A stretch of DNA of 64,000 nt from Nocardia sp. CY41 (GTDB taxonomy: Bacteria; Actinomycetota; Actinomycetes; Mycobacteriales; Mycobacteriaceae). The position numbers and the translations under genes are program-made. The stretch is taken from assembly GCF_009829325.1 (NCBI RefSeq), contig NZ_VUOS01000002.1, forward strand, positions 124,001 to 188,000. The letters are read 5' to 3'. Under the pieces are notes generated by a model. It did not search any database. It was given only the letters and a program-made list of their open reading frames with translations, and was not told the DNA's origin. Shown here piece by piece: positions 28,472-37,412 of this stretch (its first letter is position 1; each line of letters opens with the position of its first letter).

Positions 28472-29377
28472 TCACAGCGGCGGGCAGGAGCCGCCGCGCA
28501 GTTCGCCGAGATGACGGCCCAGCATCCGCGCCATCCGGCTGAGGATGGTGGTGGAGTCCTCGAAGCTGCCGGAATCGGCCGTCGCCGCCATGGCCACGGC
28601 GATCATGCCGGACCGCACCGGAACCAGGCCGAACTGGCGGACGGTGTAGACGCCGGTCACGTCGTCGGGTCCCCAGCCGCCCTTGAACGCCGTGCCCTCC
28701 AGCACGCCCAGACCCCAGGCCTGCTCGGGCGTGATCTCCGTCATCAGCTCGGTGACGTGGAACGACTCGGGCAGGCACGGCAACCGGGAGGCGAAGCGCG
28801 CCTGATTGGCCAGCGTCCATTCGGTCCCGCCGAAGGAGGTGTAGTCCAAGGTGGTGCGCGGACCCGCCACACCGGTCGTGGCATCGCCCGCCTCGTCGAT
28901 CACGTCCTGGACCGCCTTGGCCGCCTCCAGCCCGTCACCGAGCGACTGCCACAGCGCCTCGGCGGCGTCGTTGTCCGACCACGTGATGGCCGCCTCCACC
29001 TCGTGCAGGATCTCTTCCTGGGAGTCGTGCCGCAGCGCCGCGATCGCCAGCGGCACCTTGATGGTGGACCAGGCGATGCCGCTGACCCAGTCGCCGAAGA
29101 CGGTCATCCGGCCGCCGCCCACGGGCATTATCGCCATGCCGACCTGGCCGGCCAGCTGCGGCTGCAACTGGGTGAAGTCGGCGGCCAGCGAGTCCGGCAT
29201 GGACACCGCGAGGTTGGGCCGCCAGGCTCCCGCGGTGTCGACGACCACGGCCGGGGTGTCGGCGGCGGGCTTGTCGCCGGGAAACAGCGTGCACGAGGTC
29301 AGCGTGAGCAGCACCACCATCGCACCGGCGCGTAGCGCCGACCGATACGGCGCAGCGGATCCCGTCGACCTCACCAC
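28472..29377 (-). CDS. Lipoprotein with class A beta-lactamase/penicillin-recognition fold, paralogue 1
   Basis: 301 aa from a GTG five bases after GGAGG; the frame is open to an ATG at 29437. Lipobox LTLTSC in a signal peptide. Motifs of serine penicillin-recognising enzymes: S-x-x-K in AWSTIKVPL, SDN in TWSDNDAAEALW, and K-G-G in FKGGWG in place of KTG. The Glu166 loop of true beta-lactamases is not evident, so a peptidoglycan-related or carboxypeptidase-like role is as likely as drug hydrolysis. Closely related to the protein at 43866-44834. Convergent with the response regulator and divergent from Ser/Thr kinase 1. Confidence 0.8.
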   Translation of the reverse strand: MVRSTGSAAPYRSALRAGAMVVLLTLTSCTLFPGDKPAADTPAVVVDTAGAWRPNLAVSMPDSLAADFTQLQPQLAGQVGMAIMPVGGGRMTVFGDWVSGIAWSTIKVPLAIAALRHDSQEEILHEVEAAITWSDNDAAEALWQSLGDGLEAAKAVQDVIDEAGDATTGVAGPRTTLDYTSFGGTEWTLANQARFASRLPCLPESFHVTELMTEITPEQAWGLGVLEGTAFKGGWGPDDVTGVYTVRQFGLVPVRSGMIAVAMAATADSGSFEDSTTILSRMARMLGRHLGELRGGSCPPL

Positions 29378-29636
29378 CGAGTCCTCCCCACCACCGGTGA
29401 CGCGGTCACTACTTCTCGGCGGTGCAAAATAGCTCATCGGGCTCGTCCGGTCGGTGACCGGACGAGAGACATCGCCGCGGCGCGCGGCGGCGTCGACGGA
29501 ACGATGTCTCGAACATAGTTTTGCCGATCTTCCCGGAGAATTCGAAACCCCGTGGCCACGGCGTCACCCGGTAGGCTCCAGGATCGGTATGGCGCCCGGA
29601 TGTCACGTCCGGCCGCCGCGGTCACCTGAAGGGGGC

Positions 29637-31427
29637 GTGTTGCTCGACAGCGGTGCGGTGTTCGCTGGGTTCACCATAGAGAAGCTGCTCGGCCAGGGCG
29701 GCATGGGATCGGTGTATCTCGCCCGCCACCCCAGATTGCCCCGGCAGACGGCGCTCAAATTGCTCAACCGGGATTTGTTCACCGACGCGGAGGTCCGGGC
29801 CCGATTCGAGCGGGAGGCCGATTTGGCGGCGCAGCTGGACCATCCCAACATCGTCGCGGTGTACGACCGCGGCACCGAGGACGAGCAGCTGTGGATCTCC
29901 ATGCAGTACGTCGACGGCGTCGACGCGGCGACGGTGAACCCGCAGACCCTGCCGCCGGAACGGGCGGTGCAAATCGTCGAGGGCGTCGCGTCCGCATTGG
30001 ATTACGCGCACGGCATGGGCGTGCTGCACCGGGACGTCAAGCCCGCGAACATCATGCTGGCGCGTGCGGGGGGCGGCCACGGCGAACGGGTGTTCCTCAC
30101 CGATTTCGGCATCGCGCGGCTGCGCGAGGACTCCACTCACCTCACCCAGACCGGCATGTTCACCGCGACGCTCGCCTACGCCTCGCCCGAACAGATGACC
30201 GGCGCGCACCTGGACCACCGCTCCGATCAGTACTCGCTGGCCTGCGCGCTGTACTGGCTGCTGACCGGCGTCGCCCCGTTCGACGCCCCCGCCCCCGCCG
30301 ACATCATCCGCGGCCATCTCCAGTTGCCGCCGCCCTCCGTCGCCGCCCGGCGCGCGGGCCTGTCGCCCGCAATGGACGCGGTGATCGCGAAGGCCATGGC
30401 CAAGCGGCCCGAAGACCGATTCGCCTCCTGCGTCGAATTCGCCACTGCCGCACGGCGAGCGCTCACCGAGCCCGCTCCGACGGTGGTGGCCGCGCAATAC
30501 CAGCCGCAGCCCGCGCCGACCGTCCTCGCGCAACCGGCGTATCCGGGGCCGGAGGCGAGTCCGCCGACCTACGTGCCCACGGCGTCCACTCCCGGCTACT
30601 CCGCGCCGCAGTACAGCCCGAATCCGACCGGTGCGCAGCAGTTTCCGGCGTCCAACGGTTATGCGGCGGTGACGCCCCAGCCGAGCTACCCCGCGGCGCC
30701 GCCGCTCTCCGCTCCCACTCCGCCGCCGATCGGGTATCCCTCCCACCAGCCGCCCGGCTATCCGGCGCACGCCCGCTCCAACACCGGCGTCATCGTGACG
30801 ATCGTGCTGGTGGTCGTGGCACTGCTGGTCGGAGCAGGCATCATCGTCGCGAAGATCGGTTTCTCGGATTCCGCGTCGCCCTCGGACACCAGCCCTGAGA
30901 CGCCCGCGGGGCCGTCGGATGCGGACAAGCTCGCCAAAGCCTTCCCCGAGCTGCTACCGCAAGACGTCGACACGAAATACGACATCGGCTCCGGCCCGGG
31001 GTATCGCGGTAAGACCTGCTTCCTCGGCACCGCCAAGCCGGGCGGCAAGGTGTCCAGCTCCAACGGCGTCCCCGACTTCCCGAACTGGTCGAAGGCCTGG
31101 AATTGCTGGGGCACGCCGATCGCCGAGCCCGACTACGTCCTCATCGGCTTCACCTCGCCGCAGGACGCCCAGGCCGCGGTGCGGGACCTCCCCTCGAACA
31201 CGCCGGCCACCGAACGCAACAGTGGCAAGACGTATTCGACCTACCGCTGGCAGGAGAAGGGCGGCGGGTTGCCCGACGGCTACCTCGTGGTGGACTTCGC
31301 CGACGACCCGGCCCGGTCGAGCTACCTGCTGTTCGCCACGGTGACGCTCACCGACAGCAATCCGAGCTCCGGATTCGGCATCACCTCGGCGAAATTCAAG
31401 ACCTGGTTCGCCGAGCTGCCGCTGTGA
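29637..31427 (+). CDS. Receptor-type Ser/Thr protein kinase (Pkn family) 1
   Basis: 596 aa from a GTG with GAAGGGGG just upstream; the open frame reaches back to 29454. Kinase domain ~10-275: Gly loop GQGGMGSVY, Lys41, HRDVKPAN with Asp133, DFG at 156-158 and Thr/Ser activation loop. Pro/Gln/Tyr-rich linker at 280-380, single membrane helix ~384-406, then an external domain of ~190 residues (LAKAFPELLPQDVDTKYD, two Cys at KTCFLG and WNCWG). No PASTA repeats. The external domain resembles PknH-type sensors only in general layout. Five bases from the convergent ABC permease. Confidence 0.92.
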   Translation: MLLDSGAVFAGFTIEKLLGQGGMGSVYLARHPRLPRQTALKLLNRDLFTDAEVRARFEREADLAAQLDHPNIVAVYDRGTEDEQLWISMQYVDGVDAATVNPQTLPPERAVQIVEGVASALDYAHGMGVLHRDVKPANIMLARAGGGHGERVFLTDFGIARLREDSTHLTQTGMFTATLAYASPEQMTGAHLDHRSDQYSLACALYWLLTGVAPFDAPAPADIIRGHLQLPPPSVAARRAGLSPAMDAVIAKAMAKRPEDRFASCVEFATAARRALTEPAPTVVAAQYQPQPAPTVLAQPAYPGPEASPPTYVPTASTPGYSAPQYSPNPTGAQQFPASNGYAAVTPQPSYPAAPPLSAPTPPPIGYPSHQPPGYPAHARSNTGVIVTIVLVVVALLVGAGIIVAKIGFSDSASPSDTSPETPAGPSDADKLAKAFPELLPQDVDTKYDIGSGPGYRGKTCFLGTAKPGGKVSSSNGVPDFPNWSKAWNCWGTPIAEPDYVLIGFTSPQDAQAAVRDLPSNTPATERNSGKTYSTYRWQEKGGGLPDGYLVVDFADDPARSSYLLFATVTLTDSNPSSGFGITSAKFKTWFAELPL

Positions 31428-31431
31428 AGGC

Positions 31432-33963
31432 TCAGTCGACCGCCAGCGCCTCCACGATCGGCAGCCGGGCCGCGCGCAACGCCGGCGGGATCGACCCGAG
31501 CAGCGCCAGCGCCAGCGCGACGGTTGCGTAGACCAGCAGCATCGGGCTCGGCCGGTAGTCGACGTCGATGGTCAGGGCGTGCCCGATGGCGACGGTGCCC
31601 AGGAACTGCACCGCCGCGCCGAGCGTCAGGCCCAGCAACGCGCCGACGACCCCGATCCCGGCGGCTTCGGCCAGCACCGACCGCATCAAGAATTTGCGCC
31701 CGGTGCCCATGGCGCGCAGCACGCCGAGTTCCCTGCGGCGCTCCAGCACCGACAGCATCAACGTGTTGAGCAACGCCACCGTGGCGACCAGCACCACGAT
31801 CCACAGAATGGCGTTGCTCATCGCCATGCCCTGCTGAATGCTCGACGACGCGGCCGTCACCGTGTCCGCGCCGGTGTCCACGTTCAGCTCCGGCGGCACC
31901 ACCTGCCGGATGGCCGCGAACACCGCCGCGTGATCGGCGCCCGGGGCGATGTCGACGGCGATGACCGTCTCGCCGGGCCGCTCGTACCAGCTGCGCATCA
32001 GATCCAGGTCCATCATCACCACGCCGGCGATGGCGGAGAAGTACGGAATCACCTGCAGCACCCGCACCGTGCGGGGGCCGGTCGGCGTGGGCAGGGTCAG
32101 GTCCGCGCCCGCGCCGACGCCCAATGAGCGCGCCACGTCACGGGAGATCGCCACGCCCTCCCCGGCCGACAACCGGGCGACCGACTCGTCGGTGAGCATG
32201 CGCATCCGCGTCTGTCTGGCATCCGGCGGAAACCCTTGCAGCATCACGCGACTGCCGCCGAGCGTGGCGAAGGCCATCTGCGCCGGGCTCAGATGCGTGA
32301 CGCCCGGGACCGCCGCGAGCTTGCCGGCCAGATCCGCGGGCAGCAGCGGCCCGGTGGGGAACTGCGCCATCGACGCGGGGCTGACGTAGACGTCGTTGCG
32401 GGCCAAGTCGGTGAACGTGACCGTGGCCGAGTCGATCATGTTGCTCGACGCGCCGCTCATGCCCACGGTGGCCCCGACGCCGATCATCACCGTCATCGCC
32501 GTCGCCCACACTCGCCGCGGCGAACGTTCCAGGGTGGTCGCGCCCAGCGCGCCGGGAGCGCGGAACCAGCGCGCGACCCCTGCCGCGACCCGCACGATCG
32601 GGCCGGTGGCGGCGAAACAGAGCAGGATCGCGGCGATGAACGACATCGAAATGGCGGTGAGCGAGTAGCGGCCGAGATCGCTGCTCGCGATGTACACCGC
32701 GGTCACGGCCAGCCCGGCGCCCGCCGCCACGGCCGACCAGCGCAGCGCGCGGCTCGCAGTGTCGGTCCGGGCGACCCCGACCGGAGCGAGTGCCTCGATG
32801 GGCTGGACCTTGTACACCTGGCGCGCGGCGAGCGCCGCCGCGAGCACGCTGGTGAACACGCACGCCACGACCGCGAACGGAATCACGTACCAGGGCACCG
32901 CGTATTCGGTGCGCGCCTCCACCGACTGCACGATCGCGGTGGGCAGCGTGCCGATCGCGACACTACCCATGAACACGCCCAGCGCCGCGCCGACCGCGCC
33001 GCCGAGCACGCCGAGCAACGCCGCTTCGGCCAGCAGGTCGCGCACCATCGGGCCGCGTTTGCCGCCGATCGCGCGCAACAGCGAGAGCATCGGCCTGCGC
33101 TGGGCGATCGCCATGCTCATCGCGTTGTAGATGAGGAACGCCGACACGATCAGCGCCGCCGCCGACGCCATGGTGGTGGAGTAGCGGACCATCTGGATCG
33201 CCCCGCCCGCCTGCGCGGTGCGCAGACTCGGCTCGGCCACCACCGCGCGCCCGTCCACCGCTTCGGTCAGCGCGGCACGCACCTGCGCGAGATCGGCGCC
33301 CTCCGCGGGAACGATCTGCACCGAGTCCAGTCGTCCCGCGCGATCGGTGACCTTCTGCGCGAGCCCGAGCGGAGCGGCGATGAGGTGGCCGCCGTTGAGC
33401 TTGCGGGATGTCTCCTCGTCGAGCACGCCGGCGACCGTCACCGTCGTGCCGACCAACTGGAACTGTTCCCCCTCGGCGCGGCCGAGCCCCGTGCCGACCA
33501 GTACCCCGTTGGGCACCGAGAGCAACTTCCCGGTGAAAGCGCTCATCGGCGTGGTCAATTCGCTGCCCAGCGCGCCGATGTTCGAATCGGCTCCGATCAG
33601 CAGCGCGCGGTCGGCGCCGGTGCCCACCTGCACGCGCAGCATCGGGACGGCCACTGCGACCCCGGGTGTGGCCGCGATCCGCCGCAGCAATTGCTGGTCG
33701 AAACCGGCATCGGTGATCCCGCTGACCTCCAGCTGCGCCTTGCCGCCGAGGCCGCGGGTCAGCTTGTCCACCGAGCCGGTGACCGAGCCGGAGATGCTCA
33801 GCACCGCGACCAGCAGCGACGCCGAGACGCCCATCACGACCAGCGACATCGCGGTGCGCCCGCGATGGGCGAGCAACTCGCCGATATTGAACAGCCGCAG
33901 GCGATCCCACGCGGCGCCGATCCGCCCCACGCTCCGCTGCCGCCTCCAGGCCTGACCGCTCAC
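31432..33963 (-). CDS. MacB/FtsX-type ABC transporter permease
   Basis: 843 aa. Two FtsX halves, each with a membrane helix, a large external domain and a three-helix bundle (for example IQMVRYSTTMASAAALIVSAFL and MSNAILWIVVLVATVALLN). The characteristic SLLRAIGGKRGPMVRDLLAEAALLG and GVLRAMGTGRKFLMRSVLAEA segments contact the ATPase. The GTG start lies in the last copy of a repeat that has triplicated the gene's 5' end. Its partner ATPase is upstream. Probable export or mechanotransmission of an envelope lipid or peptide; substrate unknown. Confidence 0.9.
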   Translation of the reverse strand: MSGQAWRRQRSVGRIGAAWDRLRLFNIGELLAHRGRTAMSLVVMGVSASLLVAVLSISGSVTGSVDKLTRGLGGKAQLEVSGITDAGFDQQLLRRIAATPGVAVAVPMLRVQVGTGADRALLIGADSNIGALGSELTTPMSAFTGKLLSVPNGVLVGTGLGRAEGEQFQLVGTTVTVAGVLDEETSRKLNGGHLIAAPLGLAQKVTDRAGRLDSVQIVPAEGADLAQVRAALTEAVDGRAVVAEPSLRTAQAGGAIQMVRYSTTMASAAALIVSAFLIYNAMSMAIAQRRPMLSLLRAIGGKRGPMVRDLLAEAALLGVLGGAVGAALGVFMGSVAIGTLPTAIVQSVEARTEYAVPWYVIPFAVVACVFTSVLAAALAARQVYKVQPIEALAPVGVARTDTASRALRWSAVAAGAGLAVTAVYIASSDLGRYSLTAISMSFIAAILLCFAATGPIVRVAAGVARWFRAPGALGATTLERSPRRVWATAMTVMIGVGATVGMSGASSNMIDSATVTFTDLARNDVYVSPASMAQFPTGPLLPADLAGKLAAVPGVTHLSPAQMAFATLGGSRVMLQGFPPDARQTRMRMLTDESVARLSAGEGVAISRDVARSLGVGAGADLTLPTPTGPRTVRVLQVIPYFSAIAGVVMMDLDLMRSWYERPGETVIAVDIAPGADHAAVFAAIRQVVPPELNVDTGADTVTAASSSIQQGMAMSNAILWIVVLVATVALLNTLMLSVLERRRELGVLRAMGTGRKFLMRSVLAEAAGIGVVGALLGLTLGAAVQFLGTVAIGHALTIDVDYRPSPMLLVYATVALALALLGSIPPALRAARLPIVEALAVD

Positions 33964-34108
33964 GCTGTGCCCTCTCTCGCGTGAGCGGGGCCTTGCGTGG
34001 TCACGCTCCGCTGCCGCCTCCAGGCCTGACCGCTCACGCTGTGTTCTTCTCTCGCGTGAGCGGGGCCTTGCCTGGTCACGCTCCGCTGCCGCCTCCAGGC
34101 CTGACCGC

Positions 34109-34114
<6 letters not shown>
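33928..34114. repeat. Direct repeat: permease 5' end present three times (74/75-bp spacing)
   Basis: The first ~12 codons of the permease (minus strand GTGAGCGGTCAGGCCTGGAG and on, protein MSGQAWRRQRSV) occur three times, with the GTG at 34112, 34037 and 33963 (steps of 75 and 74 bp). Full units also carry AAGGCCCCGCTCACGCGAGAG. The outermost copy overlaps the ATPase stop as GTGA, which looks like the ancestral ATPase-permease junction. Confidence 0.85.
33960..34112 (-). CDS. 50-aa relic ORF created by triplication of the permease start
   Basis: GTG at 34112 overlaps the ATPase stop (GTGA). The first repeat step is 75 bp, so the frame runs through two copies (MSGQAWRRQRSVTRQGPAHA, then the same motif again) and stops at a TGA that overlaps the GTG of the real permease. 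It may act as a translational relay from ATPase to permease. Not in any known family; expression is inferred from the overlaps. Confidence 0.5.
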
Positions 34115-34816
<702 letters not shown>

Positions 34817-34868
34817 GGTCGTCCCCCGCTCCGTACGGTCGATCAATCTCTTCGTTCCTCGTCGCGCG

Positions 34869-35177
34869 TTACCGCGCCATGGCCTCCGACGCGAGTTTGC
34901 GGCGACGATACTGTGCGTCGAGCACCGCGCGCAGCACCGGCTGCTCGGCCGCCAGCTCGAGATAGGCCTCCATCGCGGTCAGCCCCTGGTCGAGTTTCGC
35001 CGCGAAATGCAGGTCCCACCGGTAGCGCAGCGTGAGCAGGAGTCCGTCCGCGCCGCCGAACAGCCGATCCAGCTCGGGAAACCCGTCGAACAGGTCGGGA
35101 TCGGCCGGGTCGAGCGCCGCGCGGGTGAGCACGGCGTGCACGATGTCGGTTCGAGCGTGCTGATCGGTCCAGGACAT
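34869..35177 (-). CDS. Small conserved-type protein, unknown function
   Basis: 102 aa from an ATG with GAGGAAGG upstream; the frame continues to 35363 but homology-like order begins here. Helical, with a DPDLFDGFPELDRLFGGADGLL motif and a long C-terminal helix ending in YRRRKLASEAMAR. No signal peptide or membrane segment. Lies 52 bp upstream of the ABC ATPase on the same strand and so may be the first gene of that operon. No family named. Confidence 0.6.
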   Translation of the reverse strand: MSWTDQHARTDIVHAVLTRAALDPADPDLFDGFPELDRLFGGADGLLLTLRYRWDLHFAAKLDQGLTAMEAYLELAAEQPVLRAVLDAQYRRRKLASEAMAR

Positions 35178-35335
35178 GGCCCTCGCCTTCCTCTGTGAAC
35201 TACCGCCAACGCTACGGACGCGACCGTCTTGTTGTCGTCGTGCCAGGGACCCGAATGCGTCTCCGCCCACGGTAGGAGCGGCGGCCCGCTCGCGGGACGA
35301 TGTACCGGCCCGGATACGGCGGCTAGCCTTACAGA

Positions 35336-36649
35336 ATGGGTTCGACCGGCGTGTCCGAAGCACCTCCCGGTACGCCGCGCGACGGCCGCGTGCGGGCCTC
35401 GATGCGGCGCGTCCGTGAACGGTGCGCCGAGTTCGCGCGCGATCCGGTCGCGGCCTTCCGGCGCAGCGTCGAGGAGCTGCCCTACGACTATCCGCCGTCG
35501 GTCATCATCAGCGTCGATGTCGCGGTCTTCGCCGTGGCGGTCGCGGCCGCGGTGCAGCGGCACAGCTACTTCCCGACCCTGCTTCCGGTGATCGCGGTCC
35601 TGCTGACCTGCGCCTTCGGGCCGCTGCACGCCCTGCTCGGCGTACTGCCGCGCCCGCTGCTGCTCGGCGTGCTCGCCATGGCGGCCGAGGCGCTGTTCCT
35701 CGCCCAGCCGGTCGCCGCCGATTTCGCGCCGTTCGTGCTGGTGGCCGCCGCGGGGGAGATCGCGGCGATCGCGCCGAAACGGGTGAGCATCCCGGTGACG
35801 GTCGCGATGATGCTGCAGCTGGTCGCCTTCGACGCGATCGGCCATGTGCCCGAGGGGCTGCCCACCTACCTGGTCGGCATCGCGTTCGGCTGGATGGCCG
35901 GGCTGATGCTGCAATATCAGCGCCGCTTCCTCTACCAAGAACGCGGATACCAGGACATTCGCGCGGCGCAGGCCGCCGACGAGGAGCGCCACCGGATCGC
36001 CAGGGAAGTGCACGACGTGATCGCGCATTCGCTGAGTGTCACGCTGTTGCATCTCACCGCTGCCCGGCATGCGCTGGAGACCGACCGCGACGTGGACGAG
36101 GCCGTGGAAGCGCTGACCGACGCCGAGCGGCTGGGCAGGCAGGCGATGGCCGATATCCGCCGCACAGTCGGCCTACTGGACGCGCGACCTTGGAAGCAGG
36201 TCCCGGAACCGGGCGTGGAGGACATCGAGGACTTGGTCGGCGATTTCGTGCGAGCCGGTCTGGATGTGCGCTACGACCGCGAGGGCGATCTCGGCGCGGT
36301 GTCACCTGCGGTCGGGCTCGCGCTCTACCGGATCGGCCAGGAGTCGCTGGCGAACGTCGTCAAGCACGCGCACGGCGCGTCGGCCAGGGTCCGGCTCGCA
36401 GTGGACGCGACGGTGGTCACGCTGACGGTGGACAACACCGTGCCTTCCGGGCTGCCGACCCAGCGTGGCGTGGGCATGGGGTTGTCCGGCATGCGCCAGC
36501 GCGCCGAATTGCTCGGCGGACGGATGACCGCGGGTCCGTCCGGCCACGGCTGGTCGGTGCGGGCGGGCATTCCGCTCGCACCGGGGCGGGGCGGATTCTC
36601 GTGCTCGGTACTGCCGGGCGCCACCACCGGACGGGGGGTTCCTGAGTGA
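35336..36649 (+). CDS. Sensor histidine kinase (NarL/DesK type), system 2
   Basis: 437 aa. N-terminal cytoplasmic ~50 residues, then about five membrane helices (~60-190), HisKA_3 with His in HRIAREVHDVIAHSLSVTLLHL, and HATPase with VDNTVPSG and GMGLSGMRQRAEL. TAGCCT six bases before the ATG points to a leaderless transcript. The stop overlaps the response regulator start (GTGA). Divergent from the small protein and ABC transporter genes, which are likely targets, as with BceRS- or MacAB-like modules. Confidence 0.92.
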   Translation: MGSTGVSEAPPGTPRDGRVRASMRRVRERCAEFARDPVAAFRRSVEELPYDYPPSVIISVDVAVFAVAVAAAVQRHSYFPTLLPVIAVLLTCAFGPLHALLGVLPRPLLLGVLAMAAEALFLAQPVAADFAPFVLVAAAGEIAAIAPKRVSIPVTVAMMLQLVAFDAIGHVPEGLPTYLVGIAFGWMAGLMLQYQRRFLYQERGYQDIRAAQAADEERHRIAREVHDVIAHSLSVTLLHLTAARHALETDRDVDEAVEALTDAERLGRQAMADIRRTVGLLDARPWKQVPEPGVEDIEDLVGDFVRAGLDVRYDREGDLGAVSPAVGLALYRIGQESLANVVKHAHGASARVRLAVDATVVTLTVDNTVPSGLPTQRGVGMGLSGMRQRAELLGGRMTAGPSGHGWSVRAGIPLAPGRGGFSCSVLPGATTGRGVPE

Positions 36650-37341
36650 GCGTGACCTCGGCCGCGAGCGGTGAAGACGCCGTGTCCGTGTTGGTGGTGG
36701 ACGACCAGGAACTCGTGCGCGGCGGTCTGCGGCGCATCCTGCGCCGCCGAGACGGATTCGTGGTCACCGAGTGCGCCGACGGCGACGAAGTCCCCGCCGC
36801 CGTCGCGCAGGTGCGCCCCGACGTGGTGCTGATGGACCTGCGGATGAAACGGGTCGGCGGCATCGATGCGACCAGGACGCTGCGGGTGCGCGACGGCGCT
36901 CCACCGGTCCTCGTGCTCACCACCTTCGACGACGACCAGTTGCTGTCCGGGGCGCTGCGCGCGGGCGCGGCCGGATTCATCCTCAAGGACTCGCCCGCCG
37001 AGGATCTCATCCGCGCGGTACGGACCGTCGCGGGCGGCGGAGCCTGGCTCGACCCGGCGGTGACCGGCCGCGTGTTGTCGGCCTATCGCACGGTGCGTCC
37101 GGTGCGCACCCCCACCGACGCACGCCTGTCCGAATTGACCGCGCGCGAGTACGAGGTGCTCGTACTGATCGGTCGCGGCCGGGTGAACGCGGAGATCGCT
37201 CGCGAACTCGGCATCTCGGAGGTGACCGTGAAAAGTCATGTGGGACATATCTTCGGAAAGCTCGAGCTGCGGGATCGGGCCGCGGCCATCGTGTTCGCGT
37301 TTGACCACGGGGTGGTGACACCCGGAGAATCCACTCTGTGA
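36646..37341 (+). CDS. LuxR/NarL-type response regulator, system 2
   Basis: 231 aa, GTG start overlapping the kinase stop. Receiver domain with VDDQELVRGGLRR, phospho-Asp in DVVLMDLRMKRVGG, and Lys in GFILKDSPAEDL. LuxR domain LTAREYEVLVLIGRGRVNAEIARELGISEVTVKSHVGHIFGKL. The partner kinase is certain from the overlap. Confidence 0.94.
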   Translation: MSVTSAASGEDAVSVLVVDDQELVRGGLRRILRRRDGFVVTECADGDEVPAAVAQVRPDVVLMDLRMKRVGGIDATRTLRVRDGAPPVLVLTTFDDDQLLSGALRAGAAGFILKDSPAEDLIRAVRTVAGGGAWLDPAVTGRVLSAYRTVRPVRTPTDARLSELTAREYEVLVLIGRGRVNAEIARELGISEVTVKSHVGHIFGKLELRDRAAAIVFAFDHGVVTPGESTL

Positions 37342-37412
37342 CGGGCAGGCTCCGGTCGCGGACCGCGTGATCTCGGTGTGCGATCCCTGCCTGGGATGCG
37401 GAGGGATGACGG